NCBI GenBank assembly: GCA_009780915.1
Contig: WQZD01000007.1
Location: 45,872-109,871 of the forward strand
Direction of reading: 5' to 3'
DNA: 64,000 bases
Source: Propionibacteriaceae bacterium
GTDB lineage: Bacteria; Actinomycetota; Actinomycetes; Propionibacteriales; Propionibacteriaceae
The notes beneath the pieces were generated by a model. The model saw only the letters and a list, made by a program, of their open reading frames with translations, made no database searches and was not told where the DNA came from. This document shows, one piece after another, positions 26,119-36,771 of this stretch. Numbering within the stretch: the stretch's first letter is position 1; each line of letters opens with the position of its first letter. Made by a program: the position numbers and the translations under genes.

Positions 26119-27639
26119 GTGACGACAGGGGGACCAGGGCCGACGCTCGAGTTGGTGGATGTGTCGAAGAACTTCGGCACTGTGGCGGCATTGCGCCACG
26201 GGAGTCTGCGGCTCGACCCCGGATCGATCCACGCCCTCGTCGGAGAGAACGGCGCAGGGAAGTCGACACTGGTCAAAATCATCGCAGGGGTGTACCAGCG
26301 TGACTCCGGAACCGTCACCTTGGAGGGCCAACCCGTGGATTTCCGCAACACCGCGGAAGCCAGGGCCGCCGGGATCGCCGTCATCTATCAGGAACCGACT
26401 CTCTTCCCGGACTTGAGCGTCACCGAGAACATCTTCATGGGCCGCCAACTCGTGGGCCGCTTCGCGCGGATCGACCGGACCGCCATGCGCGCCCAGGTGG
26501 TCGACCTCATGACCCGCCTGGGGGTGTCGATCGACCCGGACCGCCCCACACAGGGACTGTCCATCGCCGACCAGCAGATCATCGAGATCGCCAAAGCCAT
26601 CTCCTTGGACGCGAAGGTGCTCATCATGGACGAGCCGACGGCAGCCCTGTCCGGGGTCGAGGTCGAGAGATTGTTCGCCGTCGCCCGAAGTCTGCGCGAC
26701 GAAGGACGGGCTCTGGCGTTCATCTCGCACAGGTTCGACGAGGTGTTCTCCCTGTGCGACATGATCACCGTCATGCGCGACGGCTCGTACATCTCCACCC
26801 AGGCCATCGCCGACACGGACGAGCCCGCCATCGTGCGCCTGATGGTCGGACGCGACGTCGGCGACATGTTCCCCAAGGCGGAGGCCGCCATCGGAGACGT
26901 CGTCTTGGACGTCTCCGGCCTGACCTCCCCGGGGATGTTCGCGGACATCAGCTTCCAGGTACGCTCCGGCGAGATCGTCTCCCTGGCCGGGCTGGTGGGC
27001 GCCGGGCGCAGCGAGGTGGTCCGCGCGGTCTTCGGCGTCGACCCGTACACGGCAGGACGCGTCACCGTCGAAGGGAAGCCCCTGCCGCCCCACAGCCCGA
27101 CGGCGGCGATGCACGCCGGTCTCGCCCTCGTCCCCGAGGACCGCCACCTTCAGGGGTTGGTCGTCGAGGAGTCGGTGGGCACCAACATCACCGACGCCAT
27201 CCGGCGCACGCTGTCCCGCCACGGGTTCATCACCCGGCATCGGGAGAACGAGTCCGCCCAGACCTGGGCCGGCGCCCTCGACGTGAAGTGCTCGGCGCTG
27301 GACGCCCTCGCCTCCACGTTGTCCGGCGGCAACCAACAGAAAGTGGTCCTCGCGAAATGGCTGGCCTGCGACCCGAAGGTCCTGATCATCGACGAGCCGA
27401 CCCGCGGCATCGACGTGGGCACCAAATCGGAGGTCCACCGGCGGATGTCCGACCTGGCCTGTCACGGGCTGGCGATCCTGATGATCTCCTCGGAACTGCC
27501 GGAGGTGCTCGGCATGGCCGACCGAGTCCTGGTCATGCACGAGGGCCGGATCACCGCCGAGTTCGACCGTGCGAACGCCACCGCCGAGAACATCATGTTC
27601 GCGGCCACCCATAACGCGAGTGAGCTGGTGGCGTCATGA
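26119..27639 (+). CDS. rhaT: Sugar ABC transporter ATP-binding protein (rhamnose, RhaT type)
   Basis: A 506-residue double ATPase of the RbsA/RhaT class. The N-terminal half has GENGAGKSTLVKI, LSIADQQIIEIAKA and VLIMDEPTAALS; the C-terminal half has the degenerate Walker A GLVGAGRSEVV, LSGGNQQKVVLAKW and LIIDEPTRGIDVG. The GTG start at 26119 is placed by AAGGAGG seven bases upstream. With two permeases and a rhamnose-type binding protein it forms the importer. Confidence 0.92.
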   Translation: MTTGGPGPTLELVDVSKNFGTVAALRHGSLRLDPGSIHALVGENGAGKSTLVKIIAGVYQRDSGTVTLEGQPVDFRNTAEARAAGIAVIYQEPTLFPDLSVTENIFMGRQLVGRFARIDRTAMRAQVVDLMTRLGVSIDPDRPTQGLSIADQQIIEIAKAISLDAKVLIMDEPTAALSGVEVERLFAVARSLRDEGRALAFISHRFDEVFSLCDMITVMRDGSYISTQAIADTDEPAIVRLMVGRDVGDMFPKAEAAIGDVVLDVSGLTSPGMFADISFQVRSGEIVSLAGLVGAGRSEVVRAVFGVDPYTAGRVTVEGKPLPPHSPTAAMHAGLALVPEDRHLQGLVVEESVGTNITDAIRRTLSRHGFITRHRENESAQTWAGALDVKCSALDALASTLSGGNQQKVVLAKWLACDPKVLIIDEPTRGIDVGTKSEVHRRMSDLACHGLAILMISSELPEVLGMADRVLVMHEGRITAEFDRANATAENIMFAATHNASELVAS

Positions 27640-28637
27640 ACGGGCTCGGCGCCTTCTTGAGACGGATCGTTCGGTCACGCGAGATCAGCATCGTCATCGC
27701 CTTCGTCGTCATCGTGGCCGCGACCACCTCGGTCAACTCGCATTTCTTGTTCAGCGCCGACGGATGGAAACAACTCCTCATCAACCCGACGATGCTGGTG
27801 GCGTTGGCCATCGGCGAGGCCTTCGTCATCATCACCAAGTCCTTCGACCTGTCCGTGGGGTCGGTGCTCGGACTCACGGCCTTCATGGTGGGATCGATGT
27901 ACCTCGCCTGGCCCCAGATGCCCGTGATCGTCGCTTTCCTCTTCGCCATCGCCCTGGGCACTCTACTGGGCTTCGTCAACGGAGGCCTGGTCGCCCTGGC
28001 GAAGGTCCCCGGCATGGTGATCACACTGGGGACGATGTACATCTACCGCGGGATCGACATCTTGTGGGCGGGCACCAAGCGCATCAACGCGACCAACATG
28101 AGCCAGGACTTCCTGGCCTTCGGCAACGCTCAGATCCTCACGATCCCCGCGTTGGCGATCCTCGCCGTGGTCGTCCTGGCGGGGGCGTCCTGGTACCTGC
28201 GCAACATGCGCTCGGGCCGGGAGTTCTACGCCATCGGCTCCGCCCCCGACGCGGCCGAACTGTGCGGGCTCGCCATCGGACGTCGTCGCCTGGCAGCCTT
28301 CACGATCTCCGGCGCCATGGCGGGTCTGGCCGGGGCCATGTTCGCGGCACGGTACGGCACTGTGGCGTCGGACGCGGGGACGGGCTTCGAACTGCAGGCC
28401 ATCGGCGCCGCCGTCATCGGCGGCGTGGCCATCGTGGGCGGGTCCGGGACGGTCATCGGCGCCGCCCTCGGCGCCCTGCTGCTGACCACGATCAACTCCG
28501 CGCTTCCGGTCCTCGGCATCAGTTCCCTGTGGCAGCAGGCCGTGGTCGGCATCCTGATCATCGGGGCCATCACCCTCGATCGGACCTTGGCCGCCCGTCG
28601 CGCCCGCCTCCTCGTCGCGGAGAGGATGCGGACATGA
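27636..28637 (+). CDS. rhaP: Sugar ABC transporter permease (RhaP type)
   Basis: A 333-residue permease of the RbsC class: multiple membrane spans and the GGVAIVGGSGTVIGAALGA motif near the C-terminus. It overlaps the ATPase gene by four bases (ATGA). Confidence 0.9.
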   Translation: MNGLGAFLRRIVRSREISIVIAFVVIVAATTSVNSHFLFSADGWKQLLINPTMLVALAIGEAFVIITKSFDLSVGSVLGLTAFMVGSMYLAWPQMPVIVAFLFAIALGTLLGFVNGGLVALAKVPGMVITLGTMYIYRGIDILWAGTKRINATNMSQDFLAFGNAQILTIPALAILAVVVLAGASWYLRNMRSGREFYAIGSAPDAAELCGLAIGRRRLAAFTISGAMAGLAGAMFAARYGTVASDAGTGFELQAIGAAVIGGVAIVGGSGTVIGAALGALLLTTINSALPVLGISSLWQQAVVGILIIGAITLDRTLAARRARLLVAERMRT

Positions 28638-29668
28638 GCGCATCCGACACGACTCGGTCGTACTTAGACTATGGACATTCGGCGTTACGTCGCTGGATGT
28701 TGACCAGGGAGATGGCCATCGTCGCCCTGTTGGTGCTCGTGGTCATCGTCTCTTGCTTCACCGTCCCGTACTACGCGGACAAGATGACCATCTACTACCT
28801 GTGCCAGAACATGCTGCCCAACCTGATGATCGCCTTGCCCATGGCGCTGGTCATGATCGCCGCCGACATCGACGTGTCGGTCGGCTCGATGGTCGGGTTG
28901 AGCTGTTCGCTGCTGGGCCTGTTGTACGCCGCCGGGGTCCCCTTCGTCCTCGCGATGCTCATCGCCCTGGCCGTCGGCGCCGTGGGCGGCTTCCTCAACG
29001 GCTGGCTCGTCACCCGCATCAACCTCCCGGCCCTCGCCGTGACCATCGGCACGATGGCCATGTTCCGCGGCATCGCCGTCGGCATGCTGGGCACGAGGAC
29101 GATCACGAACTTCCCGGCCTCATGGACGGCCGTGGCCCAATGGGAGATCGGATCCACGGGGATCCCGGTCACGATGCTGGTCTTCGTGGCGCTCCTGGTC
29201 GCGTTCATCGCCCTGTTGCACTTCACGTCCTTCGGCCGAGGCGTCTTCGCCATCGGGCTGAACAAGCAGGCGGCCGCGTTCGCGGGGGTCAACGTACGAC
29301 GCACCCGACTGATCCTGTTCACCTTGACCGGCGTGGTGTCCGCGCTCAGCGGGGTGTACTGGACCCTGCTGTACTCCACGGCCCGCGGCGACGTGGGCAG
29401 CGGTCTGGAGTTGCAGGTCATCGCCGCGGTCGTGCTGGGCGGGGTGTCGGTCTTCGGGGGCCGCGGCGCCATCCACGGCGTGGTCGCCGGCGTGCTTCTG
29501 ATCGGCGCCCTGACGAGCGCCCTTCAACTGACGGGAGTCACCGCCGAAGTCATCAACATCATCACCGGCGTCCTGCTGATCGGGTCCGTGCTCGTCGCCG
29601 CCTTCACGCCCTGGTTGCGTGACAAACGCCCCCATACGGCCACCGAGAAGGGGGGAACACAACCGTGA
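28634..29668 (+). CDS. rhaQ: Sugar ABC transporter permease (RhaQ type)
   Basis: A 344-residue second permease with the family motif GGVSVFGGRGAIHGVVAG and IDVSVGSMVGLS. The start ATG at 28634 overlaps the rhaP stop (ATGA). Two different permeases are the rule in the rhamnose transporters of this class. Confidence 0.9.
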   Translation: MSASDTTRSYLDYGHSALRRWMLTREMAIVALLVLVVIVSCFTVPYYADKMTIYYLCQNMLPNLMIALPMALVMIAADIDVSVGSMVGLSCSLLGLLYAAGVPFVLAMLIALAVGAVGGFLNGWLVTRINLPALAVTIGTMAMFRGIAVGMLGTRTITNFPASWTAVAQWEIGSTGIPVTMLVFVALLVAFIALLHFTSFGRGVFAIGLNKQAAAFAGVNVRRTRLILFTLTGVVSALSGVYWTLLYSTARGDVGSGLELQVIAAVVLGGVSVFGGRGAIHGVVAGVLLIGALTSALQLTGVTAEVINIITGVLLIGSVLVAAFTPWLRDKRPHTATEKGGTQP

Positions 29669-29740
29669 GACCACGGTCGTCCCACCGTATGACAGCCTGC
29701 CCGCCCCGAGCAGGCGACAACCCACAAGGAAAGGATTTCC

Positions 29741-30769
29741 ATGAAAATCACTAAAGTCGCCGCTGCGGCGTCAATGGTCCTGGTGCTCGCCATGGCTGGC
29801 TGCTCGTCGAGCCCCACGTCTCCGTCGACCACCAGCACTTCCTCTGGCGCGGCCAACGCCCCGCTGACCATCACGGTGCTGCCGAAGAACTTGGGCAACC
29901 CGTACTTCGACACGTCCATGAAGGGCTTCACGGCGGCCGCCCCCGAGATCGGCGCCACGGTCACCCAGGTCGGCCCGACATCGGCATCGGCCAACGGGCA
30001 GGTCACGTACATCCAGACCGCGACCCAGCAGAAGGTCAGCGCCATCGACATCTCCTCCAACGATCCAACGGCTATGTGCAACGCTTTGAACGCGGCCATG
30101 GCGGCGGGCATCAAGGTCGTCACCTTCGACTCCGACGCTCCGACGTGCCGTGACCTGTTCATCAACCAGGCCTCGGCTGACGGCATCGCCAAGGTGCTGG
30201 TCCAGATGATCTCCGACGAGATCGGCGGATCGGGCGAGATCGCCATCCTGTCGGCGGCGGCGAACGCCACCAACCAGAACACGTGGATCGACCTGATGAA
30301 GACCGATCTGGCCGCGAGTTACCCGAACATCACCCTCGACGAGGTGGCGTACGGCAATGACGACGACCAGATGTCCTTCGACCAGACGTCCGCGCTGCTC
30401 CAGAAGTACCCCAACCTGAAGGGCATCATCGCCCCCACCACCGTGGGCATCGCGGCAGCCGCCCGGTACCTGTCGACCTCGTCGGCCAAGGGGCAGGTCC
30501 AGTTGACCGGCCTCGGGACCCCGAACGACATGCGTTCGTACGTCCAGGACGGCACCTGTAAGGAGTTCGCGCTATGGAATCCCCAGGATCTCGGCTATCT
30601 CGCAGCCTATGCGACCCAGGCCTTGGTCAATGGCACGATCACCGGCGCTCAGGGTGACACCTTCACCGCTGGGTCGCTGGGCTCCTTCACCGTGGGCGCT
30701 GACAAGACGGTCTTGTTGGGCGACCCCTACAAGTTCGACGCGTCCAACATCGCCAACTTCAACTTCTAA
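29741..30769 (+). CDS. rhaS: Rhamnose-type ABC substrate-binding lipoprotein
   Basis: A 342-residue lipoprotein with lipobox LAMAGC and a Ser/Thr linker, then a type I sugar-binding fold (TVLPKNLGNPYFDTSMKGF; KGIIAPTTVGIAAAARYL; VQLTGLGTPNDMRSYVQDG). The last motif and the fold resemble the RhaS rhamnose-binding proteins. A strong terminator follows at 30782. Confidence 0.88.
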   Translation: MKITKVAAAASMVLVLAMAGCSSSPTSPSTTSTSSGAANAPLTITVLPKNLGNPYFDTSMKGFTAAAPEIGATVTQVGPTSASANGQVTYIQTATQQKVSAIDISSNDPTAMCNALNAAMAAGIKVVTFDSDAPTCRDLFINQASADGIAKVLVQMISDEIGGSGEIAILSAAANATNQNTWIDLMKTDLAASYPNITLDEVAYGNDDDQMSFDQTSALLQKYPNLKGIIAPTTVGIAAAARYLSTSSAKGQVQLTGLGTPNDMRSYVQDGTCKEFALWNPQDLGYLAAYATQALVNGTITGAQGDTFTAGSLGSFTVGADKTVLLGDPYKFDASNIANFNF

Positions 30770-30781
30770 TCCAACCCCTCC

Positions 30782-30820
30782 CTGCCGGAACGGACTTCTC
30801 GTCCGTTCCGGCAGACTTTT
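30782..30820 (+). terminator. Intrinsic terminator after the substrate-binding gene
   Basis: CTGCCGGAACGGAC (30782-30795) and GTCCGTTCCGGCAG (30801-30814) form a perfect 14-bp stem with a five-base loop, followed by ACTTTT. It may allow partial read-through into the mutarotase gene 19 bases further on. Confidence 0.92.
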
Positions 30821-30838
30821 ACCCTGAGGAGCCCCACG

Positions 30839-31279
30839 ATGCCCTCCCCTGCCCCACGCCTCACCCGGTACTGCCTCCTCGGCCACGTCGACCCCGTACA
30901 CCTGGACCTCTACAAGCAGCGACACGCGGCAGTGTGGCCGGCGCTCTTGGAAGCGCTGAGAGACGCGGGGTGGCACAACTACTCCCTGTTTTTGCGTGAC
31001 GACGGGCTGCTGATCGGGTACGTGGAGGCTGTCGACCTGGACGAGGCCCAAGCACGCGTCGCCGCCACCGAGGTGAACACCCGATGGCAGGCCGAGATGA
31101 GCGCCCTCTTCGCCAGCGAGGGGGCCCCAGACGAGGCCTGGGAGCGTCTCGACCTGGTCTTCAACCTTGAGGACCAGCTCCAGGCCCTCCGACCCAGACC
31201 GCCTGAGCCCCCAGACGCAGAGCCCCGCCGCCAAGCCCCCAGACGCCAGACCCCGAACCCCCCGACATCAAGCGCATAA
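30839..31279 (+). CDS. rhaM: L-rhamnose mutarotase
   Basis: A 146-residue protein of which the first 110 residues match RhaM: YKQRHAAVWPALLEALRDAGWHNYSLFL and a second part MSALFAS. It interconverts the anomers of L-rhamnose. The C-terminal 35 residues are a Pro/Arg/Gln-rich extension (PRPPEPPDAEPRRQAP type) not usual in the family. GAGGAG precedes ATG 30839. Confidence 0.88.
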   Translation: MPSPAPRLTRYCLLGHVDPVHLDLYKQRHAAVWPALLEALRDAGWHNYSLFLRDDGLLIGYVEAVDLDEAQARVAATEVNTRWQAEMSALFASEGAPDEAWERLDLVFNLEDQLQALRPRPPEPPDAEPRRQAPRRQTPNPPTSSA

Positions 31280-31281
31280 AA

Positions 31282-31331
31282 ATCCCCTGCGGGGAACAGC
31301 CACTTTTCAGCAGCCATTCCCCGCAGGGGAT
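31282..31331. terminator. Bidirectional terminator between rhaM and the rhamnosidase gene
   Basis: ATCCCCTGCGGGGAA (31282-31296) pairs with TTCCCCGCAGGGGAT (31317-31331), a 15-bp perfect stem. It separates converging genes and should stop both. Confidence 0.88.
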
Positions 31332-31349
31332 CGCTCTTCCCTTCTAGGC

Positions 31350-34300
31350 CTAACGGGTGCGACGGGTCCTCACCCGCATGAGCACCCCTGCGGCGCCGAC
31401 CATGATCAACATGGCCACCAATCCGGCGTATCCGACGGGTTGAGTCGTCTCCATGGCCGTGCCACCCGTCTTCGGTGTGCCACCGGTCGTACTACCACCT
31501 GTCCCACCGCCGGGGCCCAGAGGCGGAGGCGGCTGGATCTGGGAGGCTTGGACAGTGATCGCGACCGTTGTCGGAGTGGACATGTTCCCATTGGGATCAC
31601 TGGCCACCACCGAGAGCGTGTGCGGGCCGTCGGACAGCGCCACCTGCGAGGTGCAGGTGAACGCCCCGGAGGTCGCATTCGCCGTGGTCGTGCACAGGAC
31701 AGCGCCTGTCTCATCCTTCACCGTGACGCTCACGCCGGGGTCTGCGACGCCCGTGACGGTCGGCTTGGCCGTCGTCGTCGCATTCGCCGCCGGCGAGGTC
31801 ACGGTCGGAGCGGCCACCGTCACCGCCGGCTCGGGCACGACCAGCATGAGCTGGGTGTACGGAGTCAGCGTGGCAGTGTTCAGGCCGTTCCAGTACGGCT
31901 GTGCGCCACCGCCGCCGAACATGCCGGAGATGGTCAGGGGCAGATGGCCCTTCTGATTGGCGTAGCCGCTGTTCTCGTAGACCGCCCTGGCGTACAAGGT
32001 GCTCGACAGTTCGATGACGATGTCATTGCTGCCTTGCACCAGCGCGGAGCCGATGTCGATCCGGTCGCTGGCGTTGTCAGGCGTGAAGACCGTGCCGTTG
32101 ACGGTCACCGACCCGACCTGGTCCCACCCGTAGGTGACGTCCAGGTACGCGCCCGTGTCCGAGGTCCATCCCGACGGCGTGGTGAACGTCGTCGAGTAGT
32201 CCGCGACACCGGACACATAGTCCATGCTGGGCACGCCGAGCGCCGCCTGCTGGTCCGTGGTCAGAACGATGTCCTCCCAGTTGCCCAAGGGATGTTGACC
32301 GAGATCGACGGTCGTGACAATGCTCTCACTCGGATCGATGCTGCTCCAGGCCGCCTGCCCGCTCGTCGCGATGACGTTGGTCGGGTACTTGGGCCCCCAG
32401 CTGTGGATCGTCAGGTCCCATGCCTGATTGCTCAGGTCGATGGCGCCCACGGTCGTCGGGACGGTGACGCTCATCGTGTCCGACGCCGAGGTCGTGACCG
32501 TGTAGGTTCCTGCGGTCGCGGACCGCAGGGCCAGGCCCTCGTCGGTACGGACGATGCTGGCGCCCGTGGCGGGTTGGACAGCCGTCACGTGATCACCGAC
32601 GGTCGGGAAATCCGCCGTGTTGGTGGTGAGCGCGTAGATGATGGAGTCGCCGCCGTTGAGCTGCGGGATCGTGAACGTGACGGTCCCATTCGCATTCACC
32701 GTGTACTGCCCCACCTGGGTGATGGCGCCCGTACGAGCGTCGAGTTCGTAGGGGACGCCCGTCCCGGTCAACGTCACCGTGGCGTTGACGATGTTCAAGC
32801 TCGAACCCTTGTAGTTCTTGCCCTGGGCGTTGCCCATCATGCCGGTGTTGCCAGCGAACGAGTTGTTGAACATGTAGTAGTAGTTCGTGCCGTCCACGGG
32901 GTCCGTGTACATCGTGGACTCCAGATTCGTCTGGGAGTACGACGCGTACGGGGTGACCCCGAGGGCCGTCAGAGCCGCGAGGACGTCGTCAGGTCCTGCC
33001 ACGGACTTCACATTCGACATCGCCGCCAACGTGGCCCACCGGGCTTGCACGAGGGCGTCGTTGTTCGTCGTGGTGTCAGTGCCGAGGACGCGGGTGACGT
33101 CGGAGCCGCACAGGACGATCGGCAGGCCCGCCGTCGCGTCCGCGATGAGGGCGTTGACGGTCGCGACCGATTCCACGGTCGCCGAGTCCACGACGATGGC
33201 CTTGTACGCAGGGCCGTTCGCGTTCAGGACTCCGCCGGTGACGGTGGCGTTCGCGCCGGTCAGCGTCGTCTCACTGAGCAGGTTGTACGCGAACCCGTGG
33301 TCGAGCAGACCCGTGAACTTGCTTCCGCTGGTCAGCGAGTGGGACGCGATCTGGTCTTGCAGGACGCCCACGTCGATCTTGGCTGTTCCATCCTGGAGGA
33401 CGGCCGAGGTGCGGGCGAAGTAGCCCATGTCCGTGGTCATCTCATCCCAGTACGGCTGGCGGTAGGTGTACTGCTCGCCGAAGGAGCCGGCCCCGAAGGG
33501 AATCCAGCCCGGCCAATCAGAGTTGTACTCGTTGAAGGTCTTCGCGTACGGCGTCCCGTGCAGGAGCAAGCGGTTCACACCGTCGGAGAAGTTCTGTCCG
33601 GCCTCGGTGTCAAGGTCGCCCATCGTCGCCAGCATGGAGGTGATGCCCGTCATGGCTTCGATGCTCAACATGGACTTGCCAGTCATGTTGACCGTGCCGG
33701 CCATATAGCGCAGCGCGTCCTCCTTGCCGGAGTTGTCGCCTTCGATGACATCGTTGAGCGCTTGCGCCGCCGCGATCTCCATGCCGGGGATCGGGTAGGT
33801 CTGTCCACGGAAGCCCCAGCCGATGGTGCTGTTGGCCCATGTGGCCAGCCCGACGACGCGGTCATTGATGTACATGTTCGCGAACTGGTTCTGGTAGTCC
33901 TCGTAGATGCGGCTGGCGAGCGTGGGATTGTCGAAGCTGTAGGCGTGCAGCGTGGTCGGGGGTCCGAACCCACCGCCTTGGTACTGGCACGCCGCGACCA
34001 AGGACAGGATCCCGGCGTACTGGTACCCACTGAGCCATCCATTGTGGTCCAGGTCGGTCCATGCGCTCGTCGTCCAATAGGACTCGGATCCGCTCACCTC
34101 GATGGAATCCTCGAAGATGTTGCCCTTCACCTTGGCGTTCTGCATGAGGCTCTTCAACTGGGGGTCACGCGCGAACATGGAATCCCAGTAGCTGGTGAGG
34201 ATCTGCGTCCCGGCCTGGTTGAAGTAGTTGGTGATGAACGCGCCGTTGGACATGATCTTGCCAGCGCCGATGGTCTGGCCCGTGCCCCGATCGAACGTGG

Positions 34301-35354
34301 AGACGACGACGTAGTCACCCACGCCGACAGTCGGATCATCGTTCAGCGTCAGCTGGGACAGGCCGGTCAGCCCGGAGAGGTCAGCCGCATAGGTGTACTG
34401 CGTGTCGGCCGCGAGCCGGCGGTTGCCGGCGGCGTCCTGCTTGCCGGAGTTGTTGCCGACGTTCACACCATTGGTGAAGTTGCAGGGATCGGTCGCGTCA
34501 CAGGCCGCTGCGGGGCCGAAGAAGGTCGCCGTGTTGGCTTGGACGGCCGAGGTCCATCCATAGGACGCGGGCGCGCTGGCGAGCATCGCGGCGTCGGGGA
34601 TGCCTGCGGGATAGGCGGCGGTCCTCGTCACTGCCGAGCCCGAGATCGGCTGCAAGGAGTCGAACTTGAGGGTGAAGGCCCCTGTCGTGGGGTCGATGGC
34701 CGTGACTTGGGCGAGGGTGGCGGACACGAGGGTGTCCGTGAACAGGAAGGGCGCCACGGTCGCCGGTGCGCCGAACCCTCCTCCGCTGACGGTCGTCTGT
34801 GGGGTCGGAAGAGCCAAGGAGAGGGGGGTCGTGGCGGCCAGGTCGGCGGCGGTCAGCTTCGTGAAGCTGTACGACAACTGTTGACTGGCGGCCGCGTCAT
34901 TGGGATCGATGGTGTTGACCAGCGGTGGCCAGTGAGCGGTGATGGTGAAGTCCACCTCGAACCCGCCGGGGACGGCGTCGGCCGCGATGAGCATCTTCTT
35001 CATGACGGAGATCCAGTCATCCGTGCCCCAGCCGATCGTGGCTGAGTCGGTGCCGGTGTAACTCGTCCCATCGGCGAGCATGGTGACTTCCACGCCGCCG
35101 AAGCCCTCGGCGGCCAAGGCGTTGACCTGCTTGGCGATGAGGTCTTGGCTATCAGCGCCGGCGGACGCGTCGGGGAACCACATACGAGCCATGGGCTTGG
35201 CCGCCTGGCCTGGAGTGGTGAAATCGACGATGGCGGGGCCCGACGAGGCGGGGGCCGCCAGAGCCTGGCTCATAGGAATGCCGCCGAACATGCCCAGGGA
35301 CAGGGCACAGGCGGACAGCACACTCAGGGTTTTTGTCGGAATAGGTTTCTTCAT
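31350..35354 (-). CDS. Secreted GH106-type alpha-L-rhamnosidase with Ig-like domain and cell-wall sorting tail
   Basis: A 1334-residue protein: signal peptide with ALAAPA cleavage region, a long catalytic part with the GH106 pattern (FTITAHWPP near residue 135, a middle domain with the [11 protein letters not shown] and [10 protein letters not shown] motifs, and [13 protein letters not shown] near residue 1150), an Ig-like beta domain ([18 protein letters not shown]), a Pro/Gly-rich linker and a C-terminal hydrophobic helix with Arg tail preceded by TPKTGG. That last part looks like a sortase signal of LPXTG type with Thr in place of Leu. GAGGAGG precedes ATG 35354. It should release L-rhamnose from polysaccharides or glycosides outside the cell for import by the neighbouring transporter. 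Confidence 0.9.
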   Translation of the reverse strand: MKKPIPTKTLSVLSACALSLGMFGGIPMSQALAAPASSGPAIVDFTTPGQAAKPMARMWFPDASAGADSQDLIAKQVNALAAEGFGGVEVTMLADGTSYTGTDSATIGWGTDDWISVMKKMLIAADAVPGGFEVDFTITAHWPPLVNTIDPNDAAASQQLSYSFTKLTAADLAATTPLSLALPTPQTTVSGGGFGAPATVAPFLFTDTLVSATLAQVTAIDPTTGAFTLKFDSLQPISGSAVTRTAAYPAGIPDAAMLASAPASYGWTSAVQANTATFFGPAAACDATDPCNFTNGVNVGNNSGKQDAAGNRRLAADTQYTYAADLSGLTGLSQLTLNDDPTVGVGDYVVVSTFDRGTGQTIGAGKIMSNGAFITNYFNQAGTQILTSYWDSMFARDPQLKSLMQNAKVKGNIFEDSIEVSGSESYWTTSAWTDLDHNGWLSGYQYAGILSLVAACQYQGGGFGPPTTLHAYSFDNPTLASRIYEDYQNQFANMYINDRVVGLATWANSTIGWGFRGQTYPIPGMEIAAAQALNDVIEGDNSGKEDALRYMAGTVNMTGKSMLSIEAMTGITSMLATMGDLDTEAGQNFSDGVNRLLLHGTPYAKTFNEYNSDWPGWIPFGAGSFGEQYTYRQPYWDEMTTDMGYFARTSAVLQDGTAKIDVGVLQDQIASHSLTSGSKFTGLLDHGFAYNLLSETTLTGANATVTGGVLNANGPAYKAIVVDSATVESVATVNALIADATAGLPIVLCGSDVTRVLGTDTTTNNDALVQARWATLAAMSNVKSVAGPDDVLAALTALGVTPYASYSQTNLESTMYTDPVDGTNYYYMFNNSFAGNTGMMGNAQGKNYKGSSLNIVNATVTLTGTGVPYELDARTGAITQVGQYTVNANGTVTFTIPQLNGGDSIIYALTTNTADFPTVGDHVTAVQPATGASIVRTDEGLALRSATAGTYTVTTSASDTMSVTVPTTVGAIDLSNQAWDLTIHSWGPKYPTNVIATSGQAAWSSIDPSESIVTTVDLGQHPLGNWEDIVLTTDQQAALGVPSMDYVSGVADYSTTFTTPSGWTSDTGAYLDVTYGWDQVGSVTVNGTVFTPDNASDRIDIGSALVQGSNDIVIELSSTLYARAVYENSGYANQKGHLPLTISGMFGGGGAQPYWNGLNTATLTPYTQLMLVVPEPAVTVAAPTVTSPAANATTTAKPTVTGVADPGVSVTVKDETGAVLCTTTANATSGAFTCTSQVALSDGPHTLSVVASDPNGNMSTPTTVAITVQASQIQPPPPLGPGGGTGGSTTGGTPKTGGTAMETTQPVGYAGLVAMLIMVGAAGVLMRVRTRRTR

Positions 35355-35393
35355 CAGGTTCTTGCCTCCTCAAGACGCATGACACGTTTCTCT

Positions 35394-35409
35394 ATTGAAA
35401 CGATTCAAT
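35394..35409. promoter_or_regulatory. LacI-type operator O3 upstream of the rhamnosidase gene
   Basis: ATTGAAACGATTCAAT has perfect six-base arms (ATTGAA and TTCAAT) and matches O1 and O2. It lies 40 bases before the rhamnosidase start. An additional half-site ACGTTTC lies at 35384-35390. Confidence 0.78.
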
Positions 35410-35567
35410 CACCTAGGCGACAATTTACGCGGAATCTGATAGAGATGTCAAGAGGCAACTTGCGATATATCCCGGGGATCGGAGCACGAGATCTGTGGCC
35501 GTCCCACGACGCGCCTATCCCCCCACGGCCCGCGGTGCCCGCGTCCACCAGTACTATGCTGTGGTCC

Positions 35568-36482
35568 ATGCATGAGATCTACCTTGCTGGCGGCTGTTTC
35601 TGGGGCGTCCAGCATTATCTGACCTTGGTACGCGGCGTGGTCGGCACGGAGGTCGGGTACGCCAATGGGCCTGGCGACCAGGTCACCTACGAGCAGGTGT
35701 GCGCCTCGTCGGGGCACGCCGAGGCGGTGCGCGTCACGTACGACCCCGCGATCATCACCCTGTCCCAACTGCTCGACCGCTTCTTCGAGATCATCGATCC
35801 CGTGGCCGTCGACCGGCAGGGCCATGACGTCGGCGTCCAGTACCGCACGGGCGTGTGGTGGACGGCGCCGGAGGACGCGAGCGTCGTCCAGGACGCGCTG
35901 GCCCGGCTCCAGGCCGTCACATCGGCGCCCCTCGCTGTGGAGTCCGGCCCGCTCACCTCGTTCTGCCCGGCCGAGGAGTCCCATCAGGACTACCTGGCCA
36001 AGAACCCACAGGGGTACTGCCATGTCAACCCGTTGGCCATGGCCCATGCCGCGGCCACCAGCCACCTGACCGGCCTGGAGTACGCGGTGACCCAGCAGTC
36101 GGACACCGAAGCGCCCTTCACCGGCGTCCTCGACCATGAGTTCTCCCCCGGCATCTACGTCGACATCGTGTCTGGGCAGCCCCTGTTCGCCTCCAGCGAC
36201 AAGTACGATTCGGGCTGCGGGTGGCCGGCCTTCTCGCGCCCCATCGACGCGCAGTCGCTGAGGGAGCTGGGCGATGACACCATCCCCGGGCGGCACCGCA
36301 TCGAAGTACGGTCGACCGCGATGGACTCCCACTTGGGCCACGTCTTCACCGACGGCCCCGCCGATCGCGGCGGCCTGCGGTACTGCATCAACTCGGCGGC
36401 GTTGCGCTTCGTACCCCTGGACGACATGGACGCCGCGGGCTATGGTGACCTGAAACCGCTGGTGCAGACCCCGTCTGTCTAG
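35568..36482 (+). CDS. msrAB: Bifunctional methionine sulfoxide reductase MsrA-MsrB
   Basis: A 304-residue fusion. MsrA occupies about residues 1-155 with the catalytic GGCFWG; MsrB occupies the rest with [11 protein letters not shown] (zinc-type Cys motif region incomplete) and the resolving [11 protein letters not shown]. It repairs both epimers of oxidised methionine. ATG 35568 is the first start consistent with MsrA; no clear ribosome site precedes it. Confidence 0.93.
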   Translation: MHEIYLAGGCFWGVQHYLTLVRGVVGTEVGYANGPGDQVTYEQVCASSGHAEAVRVTYDPAIITLSQLLDRFFEIIDPVAVDRQGHDVGVQYRTGVWWTAPEDASVVQDALARLQAVTSAPLAVESGPLTSFCPAEESHQDYLAKNPQGYCHVNPLAMAHAAATSHLTGLEYAVTQQSDTEAPFTGVLDHEFSPGIYVDIVSGQPLFASSDKYDSGCGWPAFSRPIDAQSLRELGDDTIPGRHRIEVRSTAMDSHLGHVFTDGPADRGGLRYCINSAALRFVPLDDMDAAGYGDLKPLVQTPSV

Positions 36483-36771
36483 GGGGGCACGGCGGCTACG
36501 TGCGGCAATGACCTGCAGGCGTGCCGCGACGACATGGTGGTGACATCCTGCGGCGACTTTGATGCTGCGCTTTGCGTGGACTGTCATGGGCTGTCTTCTG
36601 GCCCCTTCACACGACATCGCGGAAGTCTTCGGGATGCGTATGCAACTGCTAAGCAATCCAATGGCATCCAGTTCTGTCGAGAATACGCGATTGACAAGGT
36701 GATTCTCTAAGATGTTCGACTTGCTAGGCCAAGTTGAAGCGCCAGGGTATCCGTCCAGTGTTATAGAAGAC
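36483..36771. other. Intergenic DNA carrying the left copy of a 25-bp direct repeat
   Basis: No gene is visible in these 289 bases. The stretch 36526-36550 matches 38864-38888 on the other side of the two-gene cassette at 22 of 25 positions. The remainder is AT-richer near 36640-36770. Confidence 0.5.
36526..36550 (+). repeat. Left imperfect direct repeat flanking the HsdR-N/AlbA_2 cassette
   Basis: The core GGTGGTGACATCC is identical in both copies; the differences are three C/T substitutions. The partner is at 38864-38888, 2.3 kb away, in the same orientation. It could be a target-site or recombination footprint. Confidence 0.6.

Noticed and set aside
31167..35045. A 1292-codon + strand frame opposite the rhamnosidase
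   Set aside because: Antisense shadow rich in Arg, Gly and Val; the minus-strand frame has a signal peptide, GH106 motifs and a wall-anchor tail.
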